DNA from: Paenisporosarcina antarctica
GTDB lineage: Bacteria; Bacillota; Bacilli; Bacillales_A; Planococcaceae
Length of the DNA: 64,000 nt
Assembly: GCF_004367585.1 (NCBI RefSeq)
Contig: NZ_CP038015.1
Coordinates: 2,362,001 to 2,426,000 of the forward strand
Reading direction: 5' to 3'
This document shows positions 53,549-61,287 of this stretch, piece after piece. The notes under the pieces were generated by a model that did not search any database, had not been told where the DNA came from, and saw only the letters and a program-made list of their open reading frames with translations. Numbering within the stretch: the first letter of the stretch is position 1; each line of letters opens with the position of its first letter. Both the position numbers and the translations under genes were made by a program.

Positions 53549-55167
53549 AAACAGTCGCTACACTACTTGTCCAACATTTACAGTCATTTCAAGTTACACA
53601 CGCATTCGGAATCCCTGGTAAAGCAGTCGTTCCACTTCTCCTTGCGATGGAAAAGAGCAATCTTGAGTTCGTTTTAAGCAGACACGAATCTGGTGCTGGC
53701 TTTATGGCAGGTGGTTATTCACGACAAAACCATACACTCGGGGTTGCAATCGGCACTTCAGGACCAGGCGGCACAAACTTGCTGACAGCGGCTGGACAAG
53801 CAAAGGCCTTTCACTTACCCGTCCTTTTCATTACAGGTCATCCATCTGTCAAAGAATCGGGGCGCGCAATGGGTCAAGATTCTAGTATCTTTGGAACAGA
53901 TCTGGTCAAAATGTTCGAACCCGTTACCCTATTTAGTGCGAGAGTCGAGCGTGGTGACCAATTTGAGATGTACTTTCAACATGCACTTGATCATGCATTA
54001 ACCGGACGTAAGGGACCCGTTCATTTATCTATTCCTGCAGATGTACTCATGCAAGAAATTGAACCATTCACACTGTCTTTACCGAACCTAAAACTTCCCG
54101 TATCACCTTACATGAATGAAGTGAAATTCTTACTTGAACAAGCAAAAAAACCTCTCCTTTTCCTTGGGAAAGGTGTACATATTTCACGAGCTTATGATGA
54201 AGTAAAGAATCTATCGCTTCAATATAATCTGCCAGTCATCACAACACCTGGAGGAAAAGGCACGATTTGCAGTGATCATCCAGGTTACTTGGGACCATTT
54301 GGTTTAGGTGGAACGCAAGCCGCAAGTGACTATATGAATGATGGTGTCGATTTATTAATTGTCGTCGGAACTAAACTTACCGACATGACTTTACCTGGAT
54401 TTACAAAAGCTATGTATCCAAAACAAGTCATTCAATTTGACATGGAATCTACGTTTGTAGGCAAATCAATACCAGTTCCAACCTTGTCGGTCATTGGAGA
54501 CGCAAAAGTTAATATACAAGCGATTCTTGACCCTGCTTTCCTTGAAACCGCAGCAGCAACTATATTCGTTGAAAAAGATAAAATATACGTTCTTCCTCCA
54601 ACTGATGAAAAACTGTCAGCCGTTACTGCAATTAACTTAATGCGCAAACACTTACCAGCAGAGACCATTCTGTTTGGCGACGATGGCAGTCATACTTTTT
54701 ACGCAATCCAACATTTTGATATTGAACAACCAGGTACATTCTTTTCGGACGATATTTTTGGTACAATGGGTCATGCAATTGGATACGCAATTGGGGCAAA
54801 ATTTGCAAACCCTCAGCAAGACATTGCCTGCTTAACAGGGGACGGTTGTATGATGATGCATGGTTCAGAAATTTCTGTTGCCGTATGCCATGACTTACAA
54901 ATTCCATTTATCGTCTTCAATAATGGTCGTCTCGACATGGTTGATAAAGGAATGCGCTACAACTTGGGACGCTCAGTGGGTACAGTTTATGAAGCTCCTG
55001 CAAACTTGAGTCTATTTGGAGAATCACTTGGTGCAGCAGCATTCCGTTGCTTTACAGCACACCAAATCGAAGAAGCACTTGTCTTTGCAAAGACCTATAA
55101 TGGACCAACTGTCATTGAAATAATGGTAGATCCTGAAGAAATTCCACCCACTTTAAAACGTGGCTAA
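53545..55167 (+). CDS. ThDP-dependent enzyme of the acetolactate synthase/benzoylformate decarboxylase family
   Basis: 540 residues, three domains: PYR (1-165) with the catalytic Glu48 in SRHESGAGF, a central domain (190-340), and the PP domain with the ThDP/Mg motif GDGCMMMHGSE...FNN (432-460). The general fold is IlvB/AlsS-like. No ilvN or alsD is nearby. The start ATG overlaps the GGDEF-EAL stop (ATGA), implying coupled translation. The reaction (acetolactate synthesis, decarboxylation or lyase) cannot be decided from sequence. Confidence 0.82.
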   Translation: MKTVATLLVQHLQSFQVTHAFGIPGKAVVPLLLAMEKSNLEFVLSRHESGAGFMAGGYSRQNHTLGVAIGTSGPGGTNLLTAAGQAKAFHLPVLFITGHPSVKESGRAMGQDSSIFGTDLVKMFEPVTLFSARVERGDQFEMYFQHALDHALTGRKGPVHLSIPADVLMQEIEPFTLSLPNLKLPVSPYMNEVKFLLEQAKKPLLFLGKGVHISRAYDEVKNLSLQYNLPVITTPGGKGTICSDHPGYLGPFGLGGTQAASDYMNDGVDLLIVVGTKLTDMTLPGFTKAMYPKQVIQFDMESTFVGKSIPVPTLSVIGDAKVNIQAILDPAFLETAAATIFVEKDKIYVLPPTDEKLSAVTAINLMRKHLPAETILFGDDGSHTFYAIQHFDIEQPGTFFSDDIFGTMGHAIGYAIGAKFANPQQDIACLTGDGCMMMHGSEISVAVCHDLQIPFIVFNNGRLDMVDKGMRYNLGRSVGTVYEAPANLSLFGESLGAAAFRCFTAHQIEEALVFAKTYNGPTVIEIMVDPEEIPPTLKRG

Positions 55168-55247
55168 TTCACATACAGGATTATCAATAGATTAACTATG
55201 GTTTAGCATGCCAAGCACATGACATAACCTAAAGAATTACAGAGACT

Positions 55248-55280
55248 AGCGATGTGAATCTTTCACATCGCTTCCTTTCT
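55248..55280 (+). terminator. Terminator of the GGDEF-EAL/ThDP operon
   Basis: A perfect 11-bp stem AGCGATGTGAA/TTCACATCGCT followed by TCCTTTCT, 80 bases after the stop. Confidence 0.65.
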
Positions 55281-55336
55281 ATCAGGCAGGTAATCATCTT
55301 GCATTAACACCCAACCTCCCCTCTCTCCCGACTTTA

Positions 55337-55441
55337 CGCGAAGAGTTGATATAGGATGCGAATTTCAGATAAACACTAATGAATTTAGATATACACAACT
55401 GAATACATACGAAATAAACCACCTTGAATTCTAGATATTCA
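55337..55441. repeat. Four to five tandem units of the 21-nt intergenic repeat family
   Basis: Units start at 55337, 55358 (GCGAATTTCAGATAAACACT...), 55379 (ATGAATTTAGATATACACAA...), 55400 and 55421, each 21 nt. They have the same orientation as the copies at 44584 and lie between the ThDP-enzyme terminator and the ATP-grasp gene. The rest of 55281-55544 holds no gene. Confidence 0.65.
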
Positions 55442-55544
55442 CACGCGTAATGAAGACCTTCCCTTTCCCTCTAACTTCGTGCAAGTTGACCAATAGTCTA
55501 GTTATCCTATAGGATTAATTATAGAAAAATAGGAGGACAATTAT

Positions 55545-56498
55545 ATGACTAAAGTTTATATACTTCATGAAAACAGTGAATGGACCGTCCATTTAACAAA
55601 AAGACTTGAAGAACTAAAGGTACCTTATGAAGAATGGCATCTCGATCAAGGTATAGTCAATCTTACTGAGGCTCCACCTGAAGGAATTTTCTACAATCGC
55701 ATGAGTGCCTCTTCCCATACGCGAAATCATCGATACGCACCCGAACTCACTTCCGCCGTATTAGCGTGGCTTGAGCACCATGACCGTACCATTTTCAACG
55801 GTAGCAATGCTCTTAGACTCGAACTGAGCAAAGTTCTCCAGTACACTGCATTAGAAGCTTCAGGAATCAAGACTCCGAAAACCATTGCTGCTGTCGGCAA
55901 AGAACAAATTATTAAAGCTGCGCATGAATTAGGAGAAACCTCCTTTATTACCAAACACAACCGTGCCGGCAAAGGTCTTGGAGTTCAACTCTTTCACACA
56001 ATTGAAAGCTTACGAACATATATTGAAGGTTCAACTTTTGAAGAACCTGTCGATGGAATCACTTTGATTCAACAGTATATCCAAGCACCACAACCCTACA
56101 TTACACGTTGCGAATTCATTAATGGTAAATTCCAATATGCAGTAAAAGTCGACACTTCAGAAGGCTTTGAATTATGCCCTGCAGATGCTTGCCAAATTGA
56201 CGACATGTTCTGTCCCGTTGGTGAAACGGAATCAAATTTAGAACAACCGAAATTTCAAATCATCGAAAACTTTAATGAAACCATCATTGAAAAGTATGAG
56301 CAATTCCTTAAACAAAACCAAATTAAAGTAGCCGGTATAGAATTCATTCGTGACTCAAATGGTGAATTCTACACGTACGACGTTAACACCAACACTAACT
56401 ACAATGCCGATGCCGAAAAACTAGCCGGTAAATATGGTATGTTGCAACTAGCAATAGCCTTAAAAGCAGAACTTGAAAAAAACTACACCAAAGCCTAA
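55545..56498 (+). CDS. RimK-like ATP-grasp ligase
   Basis: 317 residues. ATP-grasp layout: N-terminal alpha/beta part (1-95), ATP-binding with TSFITKHNRAGKGLGVQLF (Lys and Gly-rich loop) at about 128-150, and the Mg-binding end EFIRDSNGEFYTYDVNTNTNYN at about 262-285, in which D and N-x-N are the metal ligands. Such enzymes join a carboxylate to an amine (as RimK does with glutamate) using ATP. RBS GGAGG is nine bases upstream. Monocistronic. Substrate not evident. Confidence 0.8.
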   Translation: MTKVYILHENSEWTVHLTKRLEELKVPYEEWHLDQGIVNLTEAPPEGIFYNRMSASSHTRNHRYAPELTSAVLAWLEHHDRTIFNGSNALRLELSKVLQYTALEASGIKTPKTIAAVGKEQIIKAAHELGETSFITKHNRAGKGLGVQLFHTIESLRTYIEGSTFEEPVDGITLIQQYIQAPQPYITRCEFINGKFQYAVKVDTSEGFELCPADACQIDDMFCPVGETESNLEQPKFQIIENFNETIIEKYEQFLKQNQIKVAGIEFIRDSNGEFYTYDVNTNTNYNADAEKLAGKYGMLQLAIALKAELEKNYTKA

Positions 56499-56540
56499 TT
56501 TGGTTAATTGACAGAAATAAATACCCCTTTAAGAAAATGC

Positions 56541-56570
56541 AGCGGCCTTGAATAAACGGTCGCTCTTTTG
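56541..56570 (+). terminator. Terminator of the ATP-grasp gene
   Basis: AGCGGCC, a 10-base loop and GGTCGCT with one G-U pair, followed by CTTTTG, 43 bases after the stop. Confidence 0.6.
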
Positions 56571-56732
56571 CTGTTGAATTCATTAACATGAATTTACATC
56601 TCCTGTAAGTACGTCACAGTTGTGCCCGGTACACCGTTTCACATATTTTTGTATGCTTCCCATAGGCATACCTAGGTTACTACTCATCAATTCGTGATAA
56701 ACTAAAAACATCAGAACAGGAGTGATTACTAA

Positions 56733-57395
56733 ATGCGCGTAGCTATTTTTGACTTTGACGGAACACTGTATCCACAAGAAACCTATAAACTGATGATGAA
56801 TTATCTAAAGAAACATCCTATCCATTCAACTAAATATCAACCTTTTTATCGAGCTCTCATGAAGCCTTATCTTGCCTATAAAATGAAAATATACCCTGAA
56901 AACAAAATGAAAGCAAAATCGATGCAACTCTATTTAGATGCCTTAAAAGGTTTGCATCAACAAGAAATAGAAACATATTTTGAAGACATGTCAAAAGAAA
57001 TGCGCAACGAACTTAACCAATCAGTTGTCGATCGCTTACAAAAGCATCTAATTGAAGGAGATCATGTCCTGCTCGTATCCGGTGCATTCACGCCTATGCT
57101 TAACGAAGTAACGCGTGACTTAGCAATTCATAACGTAATTGGGACAGAAATACCTATGAGTAATGGCATATTAGACACTAACAAAGCCATTTACCATATT
57201 CAAGGTGAACGCAAAAATGAAATGATTGAAAAAGCACTACAAGGACTAGATATCGACTGGAAAAACAGTTCAGCATATGGCGACAGTATTTCAGATATAA
57301 CTGTACTTGAGCTCGTCGGCAACCCAGTAGCAGTCCGTCCCGAATCACGCCTAAGAGCAGTCGCAGAAAAAAGAAAATGGGAAATCCTCTGGTAG
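56733..57395 (+). CDS. HAD-superfamily phosphatase, subfamily IB (SerB-like)
   Basis: 220 residues. HAD motif I FDFDGTLYP (Asp8 nucleophile, Asp10), motif II LLVSGAFTP, motif III Lys in HIQGERKNEMIEK, motif IV YGDSISDITVL. The helical cap insertion is type C1. IB members remove phosphate from small molecules such as phosphoserine. The substrate cannot be read. AGGAG lies 10 bases upstream of ATG. Confidence 0.85.
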   Translation: MRVAIFDFDGTLYPQETYKLMMNYLKKHPIHSTKYQPFYRALMKPYLAYKMKIYPENKMKAKSMQLYLDALKGLHQQEIETYFEDMSKEMRNELNQSVVDRLQKHLIEGDHVLLVSGAFTPMLNEVTRDLAIHNVIGTEIPMSNGILDTNKAIYHIQGERKNEMIEKALQGLDIDWKNSSAYGDSISDITVLELVGNPVAVRPESRLRAVAEKRKWEILW

Positions 57396-57424
57396 CACTT
57401 AAAGCTAAAAGAGTCTGGTAGCCC

Positions 57425-57440
57425 ATCACCGGTGCTGGAA
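57425..57440. repeat. 16-nt sequence shared with 14649-14664
   Basis: ATCACCGGTGCTGGAA is identical in both places. Here it is 30 bases after the HAD phosphatase gene. The remaining spacer to 57631 has no coding signal. Confidence 0.35.
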
Positions 57441-57631
57441 GAAGCGAATCGAAAGAGCTTGTTGGTCTGTTCAACTTGACACGACGAAAAGTGGAGAAGC
57501 CCATTTAATCCTCTAAACCATTTTTGGAGTCTGAAATGGAGCCTGAGAGCTGGATTACGGAGTTAGACATAAAGAAATGCGAGAGCGATAAGGACTTATG
57601 GTAAAATAAAATAAAAAAGGAAGTACTTATT

Positions 57632-57850
57632 ATGAAACGCTTTAGCTTCATCATTCCCATCATGTTAATCGTCGCCATACTTGCAATGTGGATCTTAAAT
57701 AAAAATCACTCACAAGTCCCCTTTGATACACGAATAATAATCGCAGCTGGCGGGTCTATTGTATCAGGTATCGTTGCATTCTTTTTACTCAGAAATGATG
57801 TTCATAAAATAGATTCAAAACCAATTGAACCCAACAAAAAGAAGCGTTAA
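57632..57850 (+). CDS. Small two-helix membrane protein, unknown
   Basis: 72 residues: helix 1 about 4-22 (FSFIIPIMLIVAILAMWIL), helix 2 about 34-53 (IIIAAGGSIVSGIVAFFLL), and a basic C-terminal tail ending KPIEPNKKKR, expected to face the cytoplasm. RBS AAAGGA is upstream and a terminator downstream, so it seems real. No family recognised. Confidence 0.65.
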   Translation: MKRFSFIIPIMLIVAILAMWILNKNHSQVPFDTRIIIAAGGSIVSGIVAFFLLRNDVHKIDSKPIEPNKKKR

Positions 57851-57928
57851 ATACTTAAGGACTTCTCTCGAGAGGTGCAAAACACGAAATCAAGTCCCAA
57901 ACCTCAATTTAAAACGAAATGATTTTAG

Positions 57929-57951
57929 CATCGCTTTTAGCGGTGTTTTTT
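57929..57951 (+). terminator. Terminator of the 72-residue membrane protein gene
   Basis: CATCGCT, TTT loop, AGCGGTG (one G-U), then TTTTTTG, 78 bases after the stop. Confidence 0.8.
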
Positions 57952-58104
57952 GTTATTTTATTACATAAATACAAAATATAGAAACCTGTGATACACTTAG
58001 TTTATCTAAGTTCACTAAATAATCATATTTCTTATTCAACTAACGGAAAACGATTATGTAAGAACGATTAGAAAAGAAAAATTATTACTTGGGGGTATGA
58101 AAAC

Positions 58105-58302
58105 ATGAAAAATTCAGGAATACTTTTAGTTGGAATGTCTTTATTAACATTAGCATTGGTAATTGTTTTATCAAGAGTTGCTGAAGCAATATTTGTAATT
58201 AGTAAAGTTGATATAGGGCACGTAACACCTATTTTCGTTTATGTTCTAATAGGTATCGTCTTTTTATTAGGACTAATTTCTATATTAAATAAACAGAAGT
58301 AA
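58105..58302 (+). CDS. Small two-helix membrane protein, unknown
   Basis: 65 residues, almost entirely hydrophobic: helices at about 5-31 and 38-60, with a short loop VISKVDIGHVTP, ending NKQK. The GGGGG at about 58090-58094 lies 10 bases before ATG. A small protein of this type could be a membrane regulator, but nothing in the sequence says so. Confidence 0.6.
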   Translation: MKNSGILLVGMSLLTLALVIVLSRVAEAIFVISKVDIGHVTPIFVYVLIGIVFLLGLISILNKQK

Positions 58303-58329
58303 ATTATCCGTTTAAAGAAACGGATAATT
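58302..58329 (+). terminator. Hairpin at the end of the 65-residue protein gene
   Basis: A perfect 12-bp stem AATTATCCGTTT/AAACGGATAATT with a four-base loop, beginning at the last base of the stop codon. No U-run follows, so it may stabilise the mRNA end rather than terminate. Confidence 0.5.
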
Positions 58330-58535
58330 AGTTGAAGAAGTCATCTACAATCTTTCTCGATTAGATTATATTTGATTCAGTCGACTTATCAAGTTTCAAT
58401 CATTAACCTGCCATACCCATTTCGATACCTTTCGATGACAATATAATTAATGAAATACAACAACATGATCGTTCTTCCAAACTTTAAAAATATCGTGACA
58501 ATTTCAAGCATCTCTATTGATTTAAATGAAATTAA

Positions 58536-58573
58536 AAAAACACCTTATCACATACATGCGATAAAGTGTTTTT
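58536..58573 (-). terminator. Terminator of the NlpC/P60 gene
   Basis: A 14-bp stem with one mismatch (AAAAACACTTTATC on the minus strand) followed by TTTTTTT, 12 bases after the stop. Confidence 0.82.
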
Positions 58574-58584
58574 GAAATGTTCAT

Positions 58585-59082
58585 CTATTTTTTAGCTGCT
58601 ACCTGAGTTACTTTCGCCACACGTTTTGCACCCATATATTTTGAACCCCAATAGTACGGATCGTTAATTTTCGCTACTGAAACGCCTTTACTAGATGAAG
58701 AGTGTGCGAATTTCCCATTACCAATATAAATTCCTGCATGAGAAACGCCTCTACCTGAGGTATTGAAAAATACTACGTCACCAACTTTAAGATTTTTCTT
58801 CGCAACTGACTTGCCAGTTGCATACATACCACCAGTTGTTCTTGGCAATTTAACTCCAACTTTTTTATAAACATAACCAACAAATCCTGAACAATCGAAG
58901 CCTTTAGTTGAAGTACCGCCATAAACATATTTTGTTCCCATTACTTTATTTGCAACTGATGCAACTTGCGTAGATTTAACTCCATTTGCTGCATCTGCTA
59001 GATTAGCAAATGGTGCAATTACTAAAAATAAAGCAATTGTTAACATTGTTATGATTTTAAACAACTGAGATTGACGCTTCAT
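58585..59082 (-). CDS. Secreted NlpC/P60 cell-wall endopeptidase
   Basis: 165 residues. Signal peptide 1-31 (ends LADA-A), then directly the NlpC/P60 domain (40-155): Cys64 in GFDCSGFVGYVYKK, His115 in GVSHAGIYIG, His127 in KFAHSSS as third catalytic residue. No SH3 or LysM anchoring domain, so it is a minimal secreted enzyme that cleaves within peptidoglycan stem peptides. RBS GGAGG is upstream. Monocistronic. Confidence 0.9.
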   Translation of the reverse strand: MKRQSQLFKIITMLTIALFLVIAPFANLADAANGVKSTQVASVANKVMGTKYVYGGTSTKGFDCSGFVGYVYKKVGVKLPRTTGGMYATGKSVAKKNLKVGDVVFFNTSGRGVSHAGIYIGNGKFAHSSSSKGVSVAKINDPYYWGSKYMGAKRVAKVTQVAAKK

Positions 59083-59567
59083 AAGATAAATTCCTCCGGT
59101 TTGGGTAATAATTATAGTTATCTGTTAAATTAACTATTTTTATATTACCATGAATAAAATTTAAATTATTTTACAGTTATATTACAAGTTCATTACGAAT
59201 TACGACAAAATAAAGACATGATGTAACAAGTTGTTATATTTCTAAGAAAATAGCATACCCCATAAATTTCTCGGAAATAGGTAGAAAAAATTCTTATGCA
59301 GTAGAGGATAAATTAACGAATTTTTTCAATCGTCTTTATACTAATTAACGATAAATTGTATGTACAACGTAATTATTAAAGAAGTGTCCATTGTTCTCTA
59401 CTAAGAAAGCTACCTATGGCATTTGAAATTTAGATATACTCTATCGACTTTAGAAATCCACCAACGAATATAAGAAAATAACTTAACTAATAGTCTAGAT
59501 ACCTCTCTCCCCTTTTAACTGTTAAAATAGAGACAGTAATTAAAAACTAAAACTAAAGGAGAATTCC
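59083..59567. other. Divergent spacer between the NlpC/P60 gene and pgi
   Basis: AT-rich, 485 bases. It holds a TATAAT-like -10 on the minus strand at about 59112-59117 for the endopeptidase gene, without a clear -35, and the repeat units listed separately. I see nothing coding. Confidence 0.45.
59423..59485. repeat. Three degenerate units of the 21-nt intergenic repeat family
   Basis: Units at 59423 (TTGAAATTTAGATATACTCT...), 59444 (TCGACTTTAGAAATCCACCA...) and 59465 (CGAATATAAGAAAATAACTT...), all 21 nt. They are more diverged than the 21351 copies, but the phase is kept. Confidence 0.55.
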
Positions 59568-60851
59568 ATGACAATTAAAGTAACTTACTCTGGTGATTAT
59601 CAACAATTAATATCCCCAGAAATTGAAGCAAAACTAAACGTGATTCATAACAATATGCAGAATAAAACGGGTCTTGGCTCAGACTATTTAGGTTGGTATG
59701 ATTGGGCAAGTCGTATGAACGAGACGTTCCTTCAAGAGATTCAACAGACGGCAGACCGTATTCGTCAAAATTCAGATGTACTTGTTGTCATCGGCATTGG
59801 TGGCTCTTATTTAGGTTCAAAGGCTGTCATCGAAGCATTAACTCCACATTTTCATACAAAACCTGAAATAGAAGTGATATACGCAGGACATCATGTTAGT
59901 GGAGAGTATTTAGCAAAACTCATGAAATATCTGAATGATAAAGAGGTAACAGTAAATGTAATTTCAAAATCTGGTACAACAACAGAGCCTGCTCTCGCGT
60001 TTCGGTTCCTACAAAAATATATGGAAGATCGCTATGGTGAAGAAGCTGTATCTCGTATCATTGTCACAACAGATGCTGAAAAAGGCTCATTACTAAGTTT
60101 GTCAAAAGAAAAAGGATACCAACGTTTTGAAGTTCCTGCTGACATCGGTGGACGCTATTCTGTATTAACAGCTGTCGGATTGCTGCCAATAGCTGTTGCT
60201 GGCCATTCCATTCGCGACTTAGTTAAGGGTGCATCTACTGCAGAAAAAACATTCAAAAAATTTGACATGAACTCAAACGTAGCTATTCAATATGCTGTAA
60301 TTCGTAATCATTTATATAATCAAAACTATTCAATTGAAATTTTAGCTACATTTGAACCTAAATTAGCGTATTTGCAAGAATGGTGGAAGCAACTATTCGG
60401 AGAAAGTGAAGGAAAAGAACAAAAAGGTCTATTCCCAGCATCCGTTTCGTTTTCTACAGATTTACATTCTCTTGGACAATACATTCAAGATGGACAACGT
60501 ATCCTGTTTGAATCATTCCTTATTATAGAAGAAACAGCCACTGACCTCTCTGTATTCACTGCAGAAAATAACGGAGATGAATTGAATTATTTAAGTGGTT
60601 TGACGTTAAATGAATTTAACTTAGCTTGTTATGAAGCGACTTCAAGTGCTCATTTATCTGGTGAAGTTCCACAAATAGGGCTTACCATTAAAGAACTTAA
60701 TGAAGAAAATATTGGCTTCTTGTTGTATTTCTACATGGTCTCTTGTGCGTATAGTGCCTATCTATTGGAAATCAATCCCTTTGACCAACCAGGTGTAGAA
60801 GATTACAAAACAAATATCTTTAAAATTCTACAAAAGCCAGGATTTATTTAA
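59568..60851 (+). CDS. pgi: Glucose-6-phosphate isomerase
   Basis: 427 residues, slightly under the roughly 450 of Bacillus enzymes. Sugar-isomerase motifs: VVIGIGGSYLGSKAV, VISKSGTTTEPALAF, DIGGRYSVLTAVGLLP, GLFPASVSFSTDLHSLGQYI and the C-terminal NPFDQPGVEDYK. The catalytic Glu is expected in the stretch between the last two signatures (family knowledge). It interconverts glucose 6-phosphate and fructose 6-phosphate in the cytosol. RBS AAAGGAG is seven bases upstream. Monocistronic. Confidence 0.95.
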   Translation: MTIKVTYSGDYQQLISPEIEAKLNVIHNNMQNKTGLGSDYLGWYDWASRMNETFLQEIQQTADRIRQNSDVLVVIGIGGSYLGSKAVIEALTPHFHTKPEIEVIYAGHHVSGEYLAKLMKYLNDKEVTVNVISKSGTTTEPALAFRFLQKYMEDRYGEEAVSRIIVTTDAEKGSLLSLSKEKGYQRFEVPADIGGRYSVLTAVGLLPIAVAGHSIRDLVKGASTAEKTFKKFDMNSNVAIQYAVIRNHLYNQNYSIEILATFEPKLAYLQEWWKQLFGESEGKEQKGLFPASVSFSTDLHSLGQYIQDGQRILFESFLIIEETATDLSVFTAENNGDELNYLSGLTLNEFNLACYEATSSAHLSGEVPQIGLTIKELNEENIGFLLYFYMVSCAYSAYLLEINPFDQPGVEDYKTNIFKILQKPGFI

Positions 60852-60975
60852 CCCCAAATGCTTAAAGAACCACTTTCAAATAGTACTTTTAACTGAAGTT
60901 TTAAAAGCGACTGCACACTACGGTGGCCACGGAAAAACTCGCGTTAAAAAATCCATTCGTAGGTGAGATTGAAAA

Positions 60976-61017
60976 AAAGGCGAGATTTCGTTCAATTCTG
61001 AACGAAATCTCGCCTTT
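60976..61017. repeat. Hairpin at the end of a transposase relic (copy 2)
   Basis: A perfect 18-bp stem (60976-60993 and 61000-61017), opening AAAGGCGAGATTTCGTTC, nearly the same as the hairpin at 12341-12384. It also could end the pgi transcript. Confidence 0.65.
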
Positions 61018-61019
61018 AC

Positions 61020-61092
61020 CTTGTGTTTTTTTATTTTGATTCCTTCATTTAGTTCATAATGAGTGAGATTCACCGCAAATATGGCTTATACA
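61020..61092 (-). pseudogene. C-terminal fragment of a transposase-like gene (copy 2)
   Basis: The minus strand reads AIFAVNLTHYELNEGIKIKKHK next to the hairpin, comparable with LFAVNLKRIFPY in copy 1. The frame is not terminated at the expected place, so it is decayed. Family not settled. Confidence 0.45.
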
Positions 61093-61107
61093 GTGCGATT
61101 AAAAAGA

Positions 61108-61148
61108 AAAGTCACCCAAAGCTCGGTAAATCAAGTTTGGGTGACTTT
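61108..61148. terminator. Terminator-like hairpin
   Basis: A 13-bp stem AAAGTCACCCAAA/TTTGGGTGACTTT with a 15-base loop, then TCTTTTTAA on the minus strand. It lies 140 bases beyond the alpha-glucosidase gene. Confidence 0.55.
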
Positions 61149-61242
61149 GATAAACTAAGTGTACTTTTTCAGTGCCATCCACAATAAGTGACAGTCGCTT
61201 TTTACGTACATCTCAATAGAAGTAACATCAGTTTCCTCTATG

Positions 61243-61278
61243 AGACCCCTCCTATCAAATTGCGATTCGGAGGGGTCT
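61243..61278 (-). terminator. Hairpin directly after the alpha-glucosidase gene
   Basis: A perfect 10-bp GC-rich stem AGACCCCTCC/GGAGGGGTCT, nine bases after the stop. No U-run, so the element at 61108 may complete termination. Confidence 0.6.
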
Positions 61279-61287
61279 GTTACAAAA

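Noticed and set aside
51284-55167. Whether the ThDP enzyme is the housekeeping IlvB
   Set aside because: No ilvN, ilvC or leu genes are adjacent, and it is coupled to a signalling gene instead; the family name only was kept.
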